DNA of 64,000 bases. It comes from Styela clava (lineage: Eukaryota; Chordata; Ascidiacea; Stolidobranchia; Styelidae). Position numbers and translations under genes: made by a program. Under the pieces are notes generated by a model that had not been told where the DNA came from, did no database searches, and saw only the letters and a program-made list of their open reading frames with translations. The DNA lies in assembly GCF_964204865.1 (NCBI RefSeq), contig NC_135257.1:15088151-15152150 (forward strand), written 5' to 3'. Positions 48,701-60,500 of the stretch are shown piece by piece (the first letter of the stretch is position 1; every line of letters starts with the position of its first letter).

Positions 48701-51700
48701 ATATATCAATCAATTGCATAAACTGTTTTATCACAACCAATTTTTAATAATATTCATTTTTAATTTAGACTCTATAACTCTGTCGCATTAGCCGAGGAAT
48801 TGCAGCGAAGGAAAACATCGATAACGGGAACAGTCACGGCAAACCGGAAGGGACTTCCAGCAGAAATAAAAACAAAACTAAAGAAAGGGGAAATCATCTC
48901 AATACGAAAAGGACAATTACTCGCACTACTATGGCAAGATAAGAGGCCGATTTCAATACTTTCGACGTATTGTAATGGTGACGAGGTCATAGAGATACAT
49001 ATGTGTTACAGTTGTATGAATATGCAATGTGACTACTTTGTTTATTTTGCAATATGTTATCCTTGTGAGTGACAATAATTGGCCATTATTAATGTTATTG
49101 GAATATATAGCGAATGAAGGATATATTTTTATGCTAGTAAACGATTTTGTTTTCTTTGTTCAAATTTGATATTTTCGTATAATAAAATGATTCTGATTGC
49201 TGAATAAAATGTTCGAATTGAATCTTTATCGCAATGAGAGATCAAGACAAGTTATCATCAACTTATGTTATAATAGCATGAGAGAGCAATTCCGACAAGA
49301 TACGCGTGTGTAGGTGAGTTCTTTCACCTACGACTGAAGTGTCGGAATGAACGATAACTGATGACACCGCTGGGTTCGCCCCTTTCCCGATGAATCAAAA
49401 ACTAAATACGAGAGAGAATGAATAGGAGAGAACTCTCTCGTTTTCACCTTGGCACGGAACGGTAAAATTGAAAAAACTGATCTTGGCATCGAAAGTGTTA
49501 AACTGCTGCACGGTTTTGCAGGTTGTTACTGGGCATGCTTCTATGCAACATAGTCAGCGCTGAAATGTTTCTTCCGATATACTACAAACTAGAATTATCG
49601 AGTGCTTATGAGGTGAACAGCGATATCTTTCAAATTTTAAAGTTGGTTAAAGTTGGAAACCTAGAAGTCTCATCTAGCGCTTCAATTTGTATATAAGTTA
49701 CAATAAACCGTGCATGTAACCGTTGTTTCACTTTTAATTTGCGAAATCAAAAAAATGAATTCCCATGCATGTTTTCCTCTGATTACTTAACTGAGCACTT
49801 TCGATAGAAACTTCGTTTTCATATATTTCAGCATTGCTTCTTGTTTTACAGTACTTCAACGTTAGATTTGGAACAGTTGTTCAAAAAATCGCCACTACAA
49901 TTTACATAGTTCAGACAATAGCCTATACTGGTGTGACAATGTTTGCTCCAGCATTGGTTCTAAATGCCGGTAAGTTACGCCAATGTGTTATACGTACTTA
50001 ATATATTCCAGCATGGCGAATTGTATTTTTAAACAGTAGGCCTATACACCAAGGGTGTGCAACCGTTATTACAGGAGGTTCAAATGCAAGTAACTGGGTG
50101 AAGCCGCGGGCCGCGCCTAGAAACTCTACTTGCGAAAAGCTCTGGCTACAAAAATCCAACTTACGAAAATTTTTCTTGTAAAAATATTGCTTCGGCTAAC
50201 GTAAAATTTTCTTCATATGAATGACCGAAAACTTGGGAAACGCGTGCTTGAAGAAGGAATGTCCAATTCGAATTCAATATCCGAATATCGCGACCTTCGA
50301 ATATCGTTTTTGTGTTTATAAGTATACCGAATATGATGCACATATCCCAGCAACGCCGTCCACGTTTTGATTTAAAACATTTTACACTTATTTCATTTTT
50401 TATCGCAATCGAAGGCAGCCGCATGTAGCACGGAAATAAATTATCTGCCATCCCATTGGCCCGTTTGTTTTCCATCGGGTACGTACAATGTGTTGCTAGC
50501 GAAATTCAGGGAGAAGACAATAACAGATAAAACAAAACAAAAAATCTGAATGAAAAAAAAAATTTGAAATTTCTGATTTTCATGTGTGTGTGCTCATTTT
50601 CGTACATTACATTGTCTCTCAGCTGTCAACCTTTGCCGCATCCACCCACTTCCACCGATCGCCGTCCTCCCACTCTCCGCGGTATTCGTTTAGCCTAGAT
50701 ACGCAGCTAAATAGTTACTGATAAGGATGGGAATGGTTAACTGGTTAATCGGTTAACCGATTTTAGATGGTTAACGGCTATGATTTATTTTACCCGTTAA
50801 CTGACATCTCAGATAAAAATCATCTGTATAATGTGCAATTTCTTCGAAAATGATTACGTCATCGCAAATTTATCTCCTGTGGCGTCCAATTCAAAGATTG
50901 TCACTAACTTTATTGGTAAGGACCCAATAAATGTGAAAATAATTGTAGTACCAAGATTGCTTATTATGAAAATTTAACAATGATAAATTCAGAATCAGTT
51001 TTCGGTCAAAATATATTGTTCACGATTCTATTACAAAGTCGTAAGTTCAATGTCATCCAACAAGTGCGCAGTTGATGCTGTTTTTCTTTATGATAGCTCG
51101 AAGTAGAATTTGCACATCGAGCACTAAAAATTTGTCACGTAAATGACATTTAATAACGGAGTCGGGTTTTACTAAAATACTTCCATATGTCCTAAGCACG
51201 CTGCATATCTCGATCGATCATGAAACTATCTTGATTTGTGAATAATTTTGAGCAATACTGGGATAATATCACGCGAAATTGCTTTGTAACCATTGTGACG
51301 TAACAAGCTAAAATTATAAATCATTACGTCAGAGTCACGCCGCGGTTAACCGGTTAATTTTACCCAGCTAACGGTTAAAGTGTTTTCCCTGAAATTCCCA
51401 GCCTTAGTTACTGGACACTAGACAGCAAACTTCGACAAAGAAGCGTGTTTACGGTGTACTTTTACTTCATTATTGCGTAATAATGACTTTCTGATGGATT
51501 AATAACAAACAGATTGCAACACAGATTGCCAACTTTATTGATCGCAATCCGTTGGCTGCCTCTCCTCTCCCTCCCACTCAGTTTTCTGGAAAATTCGATC
51601 ACGTGAAATTCGCCAGGATATTCGCCTTGTGATTAGGGCTTCCGAAGATCAAAATCTCGGGTTCAAAAAATCTCATGCCTAATTGTAATGTATATATAAT

Positions 51701-54700
51701 AAAAATAGACTGTCATAAGAATCCGATTTTTGGTGTAATTAACGGTATGTGCGTTGACAGGGATATTTTTTCTGATTGACGAAAGATATTTACTGATGAT
51801 GGTTTTTGTGCAATCATTTTCAATATACTTTCAAATTTTCATTTTATTCTAAAACGTATTCTTTATAGTGGCAGAATTTTCATTGTGGGGAGCGGTTCTG
51901 TCCGTGGGGACGGTTTGCATTATATACACCACACTGGTGAGTAGCAGTAGATATCGAGAAGTCAATTATCTGGGCGTTAATATAAATTATCAAATATTAT
52001 TGGTGCTCAGGGATTCATACTTCAAATGAAACTTTCCTTGTTCTTTACGTTGCGTTCTGCTACTACTGCGTTATTGGTTCTGATCGTGAAATATTTATAG
52101 GTGACTGCAGGGTAATTTCGATTCGGGGTCGAGTTCATGGTCTTACAATAGGAACTGAAAAATAATTAGTGAAAACGAAAATTGACTCTACTTGGCGAAA
52201 CTCATTTTTCAATTCATATTGTCGAGAAAAATTGAGCGAATTCAATTGCTTTTAACAGTGTATAGTGTAAATGGCTTCAATAAATAAATATAATAATATT
52301 TTAGGGCGGTTTAAAAGCTGTCATATGGACTGATGTCATACAAGGTTGTGTATTGCTGGCGGTATTGTTGATAGTTTCTTTCATGGGTGCAGAACATGCT
52401 GGTGGATTCCAAAACGTATGGAAAATATGTCGCGATGGCGACAGACTCGATTTTTTTAGGTGAGTACATTATGAACATTACCGCTGGCACTGACTGACTT
52501 TTTAATCCAAATACGTAGAAATATTGCTATAAGTAGTTCACTACATCGCATTTTATTATGTCCATCGTGTCTATTTTCTTCACATGGAATCGCTTTACAG
52601 GTTTGACTTTGATCCGAGATATCGACTCACTTTTTGGTCTACTGTTTTTGGACTGGGAATGATGTGGACTAGTATTACATGCACAAACCAAGCCGTGTCT
52701 CAGCGATTTCTTTGCTGTAGATCAATTAAAGCAGGAAAAATGTGAGTTATTTTCGAGGTAAAAAACGCATAAAATTAGGCAATTGATGGGTTTAAATTTT
52801 TATTTCCTATCTTTATTGGACACGAAAACTTCTTCTTGTTGTTACTGTTGTTGTGGAAAACTTTACCTACTGGATCAATTGCTTTAAAATTTTCATTGTT
52901 TTAAAGATAGTTGTTGTCGGCAGCAGGCTATTACTTTTATTTATTTCTGTGGGATCTATGGGAATTATTTTTCACTTTAAAGTTTTGTGTGATAACGTTG
53001 TGAAAGTTTTGCATCCTGTGGCGGTTCCGCGATCGAATTTCAGTTTTGATACTTCTTCGTTTTGGTTTCGTGTCCATATATTTAGGCATTGTTTTTTGTT
53101 ATTTCATTGCTGCCATACATGATGATTTCCTACTTAATTTCCTTATTTAAACGTTCAGGTCAATGTATTTGGCAACGATATCCAGTTTACTGATGGCAAT
53201 TCTTCTCTATATAATTGGCTTTATCGCGTACGCATATTTCGGAGATTGCGATCCTCTACTGAGTGAAAAGATATCAGCCGCCGACCAGGTATAGGCCTAC
53301 TTTTTATTAAAATACGGAGGTAGATGAAGTCAATAGTATTCTGACCAGCTTCCAATGATTATGACTGGTGGCGAAGAAATTTTTCACACTCAACTTCCGA
53401 CCAGCTCAAGACAACGTCATCTTAAGACAGTTGTTCCCAACCGCTGGTCCACGAAGCTCTTTTGCCGGTCCGCAGAAAATTTTGTTGCTTTTTTCCGGCG
53501 TAAACCCACTTGGTTACCGAAAAGAGTAATTTGCATTGTTTTAGTAGACTTTATTTTCTTCCGGTCGTATACGCTTGTACGTCTTGTGGACCTTGTTGTT
53601 TGGTATTGCTATATGAAATTTCAGACCGTATAAATTTTTAGTATTGTATATAGCCTTTTCTCAAACCTTTCTGCTCTTGTGAACACAAAAGGTTTCTTGT
53701 TTTATTTAAGTAGTCGATCGATTTCATCTCACACATCTGTTTCTCTGACATGAATTGCATTTCAACTCTCATTCCAGAGCTCATCTAACGAGGGCAAGTC
53801 TTCCACGGAAAATTTATATCTAGGTGTGATATCGTAGCACAGCAGCAAGCACTTGTAACGCTCATAACATATCATTACTCTTCCTATTCGTAGATGTTTA
53901 AACCAGGTTTACAAAATCAAAATCCAGCTACAAGTAATGTTCAATCAATTCGCGCAAACCCTCTGAATTCCACCACTGCCTATTTGTATTTTGATCATTC
54001 CCCAGGTTCTACCTTATATGGTCATGCTCGTCTTTCGTGATCTCCCAGGAATGTCTGGATTATTTATTGCTGGACTCTTTTCAGCATCGTTAAGGTATGC
54101 TTAATTAATATGAACTATGTCGCGCAGACACTGATACGGTTCTAATCAATGCAATGTTTCTCTCTTGTGACAGCACAATTTCAAGTGCATTGAACGGAAT
54201 GACATCTGTAACTGTCGGGGATCTGATCAAACCTCATTTCAACTTTAGTGAAAACAAGCTTTTATGGATTTCGAAAGGTAAAATTCGTCTGTTTGAAATG
54301 ATCGTTCCGATTTATGTTACACAGTTTTACATAACTGTGGAAATTTTTTTTACCAGAATTTTATGAGTCATGATATATTTTTTGTGAATGATGAGCAGAT
54401 GATTGAAAATAATATTAACGGAGAAATCTTGCAATACAAAAATATCACTTGTGGATCTTATACTTACATATATAACTTATATATATATTTTATCAGGCTT
54501 GACATTGACATACGGCATCATCTGCATTGCATTTGCATATCTCTCTTCAATACTAGGCGGACTCATACAAACAACTCTGAGTTTACTTGGAATCTGCGCT
54601 GGGCCGTTGTTTGGACCTGTAGTGTTGGGTACATTGGTTCCATTTACCAACTCCATCGTAAGACATTTTATATATTTATTAATAACAATTTTCAGACATG

Positions 54701-56008
54701 AAAACATAAAATGAATATTCTTCTATTAGGGGGCGACAAGCGGAATGCTCATATCTCTTGCTTTTAATATTTGGATTTTCGTTGGATCCACAATATATCC
54801 ACCACCTCCAGAATTTATGAGAGCTAAGTACATTACGACATCGGGGTGTCCGGTCTCAAATTCTACTCAGAATTTCACCACAATACCATTGACGTCTTCA
54901 TCATCATTTCTCGCAACAGATACCGACAAAACATTGATCGTTTCCGAGGAAAGACCAGCAATAGCTGATTTCTATGCTGTATCGTTCGCATTATACGCCT
55001 TGTATGGCCTTATGGTTAATCTTCTAGTTGGACTCATCGTAAGTTGTGTCTCAGGTAAATTAAAGTATTTAATAACTTGCGAAAATGATATAAAGGTATA
55101 AGAAAAAGATATAAACTAACGAACAACAAGAGAGCAATACCCGAATACATGGGCACGAAAGTCAAATAACTAACCGCAGTGCCGGTAGGCTATGTGAACC
55201 ACAGAGAAATATAGCCGAGCACCTAATTCGCCAAAATTAAAACGAAGAACACCTGTGACGTAGGCGGCCACGCTTGATGAAATAGAAAACAGTGTTCTCG
55301 TGAATTAAAGTAAAATAAAGGAAATTTCTCGGAGAAAAATTGGTAAAATCGATTGGTACGTTAGTCCCAGAGAAAGATGATTTGTTTCCCGCCAAAACAT
55401 TAAGACTAACAACGACGACGATTAAGCAAAGATATCCATATCTCCATTTCGTGTCCACTAAATATATACTCATTAGCATATTTGTAAATTGGCTCATAAT
55501 CCGCAATGTTGTAAACAGGTGGATTGAAAACACGTCATCGTGTGAATCCAAATCATATTTATTTGCCGTTCGAACACAAATTACTTCGATGGTTGCCAGA
55601 AAAATTTAGAAGAATTATGAGACCGAATTTTGTTACTGCAGAGGTTTGTATAAAATGATTGCTTCACTCCATGGTATAGCTAATGATTATTGAATCAGAT
55701 CAAAATAACTATAAAAATGTAATTTTTATACGTTAACCAATAGGTTATTTTCCAACACATTATGTCACTTAGGGGTTCAAATCTACTGCTTGAACGAAAT
55801 GTAACTGATAAAGATAACCTGTAGATCAGCGTTTATAAAAACTTTGTCTCTTGTAAATAATAAATAATTTCAGAGTGAGATTTCACCGAAGCAAGAATTA
55901 AATCTGGAAGACATCAATAGTGACGGAAATACGTCTGGCAAAGAAAACCCAGATGGAAAACTAAACTCCGGATTTATTGATGATGAGACCATTATAACCA
56001 CGATGTGA
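45770..56008 (+). CDS. SLC5 sodium/solute symporter, copy A (monocarboxylate/multivitamin branch)
   Basis: This plasma-membrane symporter with the LeuT fold should use the sodium gradient to import small solutes. Similarity is to the SLC5A8/A12/A6 branch, so lactate-type monocarboxylates, iodide or vitamins are candidates; the substrate cannot be read from sequence. Exons: 45770-45921, 46434-46544, 49522-49612, 49852-49969, 51869-51936, 52305-52459, 52601-52741, 53159-53288, 54006-54094, 54174-54277, 54497-54657, 54730-55054, 55600-55643, 55874-56008, totalling 607 aa, the usual family length. Family motifs include YLLGGRKISW near the first helix, SVLGIPAEM, GGLKAVIWTDVIQG, TNQAVSQRFL, FRDLPGMSGLF and GPLFGPVVLG. 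An extracellular insert rich in Ser/Thr with NST and NFT sites follows. The tail ends ITTM, a possible weak PDZ ligand. Intron 2 carries a piggyBac element. Confidence 0.92.
46839..47062. mobile_element. Mariner-like MITE, 220 bp
   Basis: The element at 46841-47060 has ends cagggtgtccgaaaagttt and its imperfect complement ending ggacaccctg, flanked by TA on both sides. The TA target and short size suit a Tc1/mariner derivative. It lies 62 bp from the left end of the piggyBac element in the same intron. Confidence 0.85.
47123..49501. mobile_element. piggyBac element with intact ends
   Basis: TTAA target copies (47123-47126 and 49498-49501) enclose a 2371-bp element with a perfect 16-bp terminal repeat: cactttcgatgccaag at 47127-47142, complement at 49482-49497. 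A second perfect 14-bp inverted pair lies inside (47170-47183 and 49450-49463), as is common in piggyBac. The left end alone carries two perfect palindromes (47143-47158, 16 bp; 47193-47214, 22 bp). The transposase remnant is annotated separately. It lies in intron 2 of SLC5 copy A; the right TTAA ends 20 bp before exon 3. Confidence 0.95.
48240..48990 (+). pseudogene. Broken piggyBac transposase (DDE_Tnp_1_7 type)
   Basis: Homology to the catalytic domain is clear. The first catalytic Asp is in DETMIAYKGR (codon at 48361). A frame jump of two extra bases between 48400 and 48408 separates it from MPNKPVKWGI and HVFVDR. Joining 48607 to 48769 across a 161-bp segment with GTATGT donor and TTTAG acceptor restores FVDRLYNSVALAEELQ, so a spliceosomal intron appears to sit within the catalytic core. 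A 24-bp in-frame duplication (17 bp repeated at 48320 and 48344) precedes DETM. The third catalytic Asp region (usually MGGVDxxD) is not found, and the N-terminal half is not recognisable. It is therefore inactive as it stands. Confidence 0.85.
50714..51414. mobile_element. hAT-like element in SLC5 copy A intron 4
   Basis: The element at 50722-51406 (685 bp) has ends taaggatgggaa / ttcccagcctta. Repeated ggttaacTGGTTAA-type motifs follow inside each end. Flanks gttactga and gttactgg match at 7 of 8. A separate fragment resembling a hAT left end (aagggtgtgcaacc) lies near 50051. Confidence 0.85.
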
Positions 56009-57517
56009 AATTGGATCGTACCTTGGAAGTCGTCATTTTTCGATGCAATCAGGCTAAACTTTCAAGTCAAGCAATATCAAAGGCATTCGAAGAATATTGA
56101 TAAAGCTAAATCAGATTTGTTAACCAACCTGTTCTAATATGTTATACTAGCTTAAACACAGGAATTCGACATTTTGAAAATCTGTGATTGAAATGTGAGG
56201 ATCGGAATGAATACAAGTGTAGAACACACATAAAATTGTAGCCTTTAAAAACGGAATTTTTGCTGTCTGTACTCATTTTTGCGTTGTTTTTGCCCAAATC
56301 TGTAGACGTTATCTAAACATTATTTTTTATTATATCATTATTGAATATCGCAAATATAATTCATACATGTCAATCAAGGTTACTCTTTCTTTTTAGATTC
56401 AAAGTAAGATATCAAACAATATTGCCAAATTGCCTTGAAAACATTTTGAATTGAGTGGTGAGAAAAACTTCTTAGTGCTATTCTGTCTTCGTGAAAGCAT
56501 TGATTTTAATAAACAATTACATTTCTTTCGCCCTCATTAACTCGGCATGCACAAAAGCATTCTTTTCTTATTCGACGCTTAGTTACTTTTTGTGACTTTT
56601 TATTCGAGTACTATAATCCCTATCTCATGCTTGTAGCTTGACGTGTTTATTTGTTTGCCTTCAGTAGGCATTTTTCATATTCCGGTAGGAAATAAGTTTT
56701 AATTAAACAATATTAGCTTTTGCTCTAGCATGAAATCAATTCTCACACAAATAAATGCAATATTTAAATCAAGATTGTCAATTTTTGATTGATGCTCAAT
56801 TTACGGGCAAGTCTATTTAATTTCTATTGTTGTCATATTTGACCACAGCTTTTACAGCCTTTCATTGCTACCACCAACACAAATTTGTACAAATGTTTGA
56901 CTTTAATATTACATAATACATTTCACACTAACAGCACACATAAAATTTAGAAAATAGTACGATAACGTGATAAAAGCAAACAATAATTTTAAAACTTTTT
57001 CCAGAAATAGGGTAGAATATTTCAGCCTTTGTGATCAGAACTACTGTGAGGGAATAGTATTCGAATCACGTATTTTTTTTTGTATATTTGATAAAACGAT
57101 AGATTTAATTTTAGACCTATCTGTATGCGCGAGAAAAATACTTATAATTGGATGTAACGTTAAAATGCAGGCAGGGTAGTATTTTTTATCACGGGAATAT
57201 ATTTCAACAACTTGTATTTGGCATTGAATTTCGACGATTTTGCGTGTGTTAAGTTGAAGTATGTAAGCGATATTCGTTCCCACAAAATGTTCCAAACACA
57301 GAGGATATTGTCATTATTTACACATCTTCTCTGAGGTTTTCATGAATATAGGGCAATGACCAAGACTACGCGAAACAGAATAACAAAACGAATAACAGAT
57401 CGGATATATTAGCATGGCCTAACTCGAGGTAAATTCGCCCTTAGTCTATTATTGTGGAAGAAACGCGACAAAATTTCATTCAGGTACAAATATTAGACAG
57501 ATTCTTTAAATCTTAAA
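56009..57517. other. Short intergenic region between the SLC5 copies
   Basis: It holds the copy A 3' untranslated region and, presumably, the copy B promoter. No exon or clear repeat is seen. The open frame at 56967-57179 has no recognisable content. Confidence 0.6.
56508..56513 (+). terminator. Candidate poly(A) signal of SLC5 copy A
   Basis: A canonical AATAAA about 500 bp after the stop codon, followed by T-rich sequence. Confidence 0.45.
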
Positions 57518-60500
57518 ATGACGGACACAGAGAACGATATTACATTGAAAGCAGCGGATTATGCGGTTTTTGGAGTAATGCTGGGGATTTCAGCAATAGT
57601 TGGAATTTATTTTGCTATCAAGGATCGAAATGCTAAAGGAGATGTAGAAAACTACTTGCTAGGGGGAAGGTAAATATATATTTAATATCACTTTACAGTA
57701 TATACTTGGTGCCTATATGAGAGATATTGGATCGGATAAATTTATCTATAAGTGAAGGTTTATAAGAGAATCTGCCTATGAAAAAATATAGAGTAAGTAC
57801 TAAGTCTACTTGGCATTTAAATCAAGTTCGTAGTTTTATTATAAATGTAACTGAGCGCCCACTTGAAAGCTTCTAAAAGTTGGTTTCTTGGAATATTTAT
57901 TAGAAAAATATCATGGCTGGCTTCAGGATTCTCGTCCTCTCTTTCATTCCTATCAGCCGTGAGTGTTCTTGGAATTCCAGCTGAAATGATGTACTATGGA
58001 GGAGGTTACTGCATGTAAGATCAGATTTGTCATTACGTAATATTTAATTTAAGATTAATTGACTAATTGATTACAAGGAGTTACGAGGGCAAAAGATAAA
58101 AAGTTATGCCTTTTCGCATTTTCGTTTGGTCCTAATACTTATTTGATATATATATATATATACGTTTACAGTTAAGCGTCTCGAGTAGAAATTCAATTGA
58201 ATTTGACTTTGTATTTATATTCATTCATCTCGTTATACTGAAATTACTTTACTTGAAACTTTGTAATTATGATCAGTTTCATTTTGAAAAATAATTCTTT
58301 TTTTTCTCAGTAAACACTCATTTATTTTTTACCGGGTGTGCAGGTTGATATTTTCTATTCTTTTATGCAACGCAATCAGCGCCGAAATGATTCTTCCGAT
58401 ATACTACAAACTAGGACTATCAAGTGCATACGAGGTGAATAAATTATATGTTTTTTTCATACAAAAAGTTGCATTTCTGCACGGCATTACTATCCTTCAT
58501 TCATATTCCTTCGTGATCGAAGGTGAAAGTCGAATACGGATAAACGGGCACACAGATCAGCACTCATTGCAATATAGAAATTAAAAATTGACTATTATTT
58601 ACTATTGTTATTGAAAGTACTACTAATAACCTACTGATAACAACTTTGTTTCCATATATTTGAGCAATGCTCCCTTGCTTTCCAGTATCTTGGCCTAAGA
58701 TTTGGTCCAGTTGTTCGAACAATCGCAACTACGATTTATATACTGCAAACAATAACCTACACTGGCGTGATGATGTTTGCCCCAGCACTTGTTCTAAATG
58801 CCGGTAAGTTGTATCGGTGCCACTCATATGTTTATGCTGTTTATTAGTCAGAGGCACAGTAGTGTGGCTATAATGATACAGGCCAAAATAATCATTCATT
58901 GAAAGTCAAAAATCACTGTCAACTTAAGGGAGAATGCTTTTCTCTATACCTGTTTTGAATATTACACTGAACACCCATGACTTCAATATTATTTGTTTAA
59001 AAGCGCCGTAATAAACTTGCTCCTTTACTAATTATAAGACTTGTCTATATAGTAGAAGCAGGTATTTCCTTACTGCTACGAAGGTTTTATTTCCATGTTT
59101 TATCCTCATTTAGATATATCATTGATATTCTTGACGCATATCGCATAATTTCAAATATTTGTATATACTGTTGTTAACAAGTTATTTTAAATTAAAAAAT
59201 TCCTTATTTGGTTTTGTAATATGATATTTGGGTTGTGACAAGTCTTTATGAGTCTCCTGGATATGATTTTATTTGTAAGTTATATTTAAGTAAACATCTT
59301 CGTCTTTTTATAATATGGCGTTTCAGTGGCTGGATTTTCATTGTGGGGAGCGGTTCTCTCTATTGGAGCGGTTTGCATTCTATACACCACACTGGTGAGT
59401 AACAATTCGAATAAGTCGTACTTGAATCTCTTTTTTTTAATTTGAAATTTCCAAAATATTTCTCGATACAAAGATTAACATTATGATTTTAAAATTCTCT
59501 GCCCTAATTTTGTAGGCATTTGATGGCAAATTTTGTTTGTTTTTCTGAAATCTTCCTTAAACCCTTTTTTTCTTTTCAAGCAATAAAATTACCTGTAGAG
59601 TCAATTAACAGCGGAGTTTACGGCCACATTCCATGGATGGCAAACAGTCTTTTTATCCATTAACGTCTATGTCTATGTTTTGTGGAAATTCTTCTGTAGC
59701 CTGTTGTACTTGTATTAATAGTGCTTCTGTAGCATCATAGCATATTTATGCACCTATATATATTTAGGGTGGTTTAAAAGCTGTTATATGGACAGATGTT
59801 TTGCAAGGTACTATATTGTTAATAGTATTACTGATAGTTTTGTTCATGAGTGCAGAGGATGCCGGTGGATTTGACAACGTTTGGCAAATATGCCGGGATG
59901 GCGACAGACTTGATTTCTTTCAGTGAGTATAGTATACACACATTATTTCGAATTGACTAATTTTACAAAAACACGCAGAACTATTGTTAATCATTTTCTT
60001 TCGCTCTTTTTACAGATTTGACTTTGATCCGAGATATAGATTCACTTTCTGGTCGATTGTTTTTGGACTGGGAATAATGTGGACAAGTATTTCATGTACA
60101 AACCAAGCGGTGTCTCAACGGTTTCTTTGTTGCATATCAGTTAATGCAGGGAAAATGTGAGTTATTTTTAAAATTCTTTTGTACTGCCTGTATACTGATG
60201 GGCACGAGTCTCCTAATTTCGAGGAGCGAGTCGATCTTCCCAATTAAGTCCAAATGCCACGAAAGTACTTAGGCCGAGTTTCAAGTCACGTAATGAAGAG
60301 TCATTGCTATTCACAACAAACCAAATCAAAAAATAAAAAGTTATAACCTAGCTAGACTAGTAACAAGCTTAAATAAGCCTTCTGTGTTGGACTCAGAATT
60401 GCTCAGATTGCGAATGTTTGAGCACTTCCCGTTGGACGCTTTCTTGCAATGAACCAACGCTATTCCAAAATCCAGAGTAATAGTGAATTGGGTATTGACA

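Noticed and set aside
53431-53640. Left-end hAT-like sequence (gttcccaaccgctggtcc)
   Set aside because: Only one end is recognisable; no partner end or duplication was found, so it is at most a fragment.
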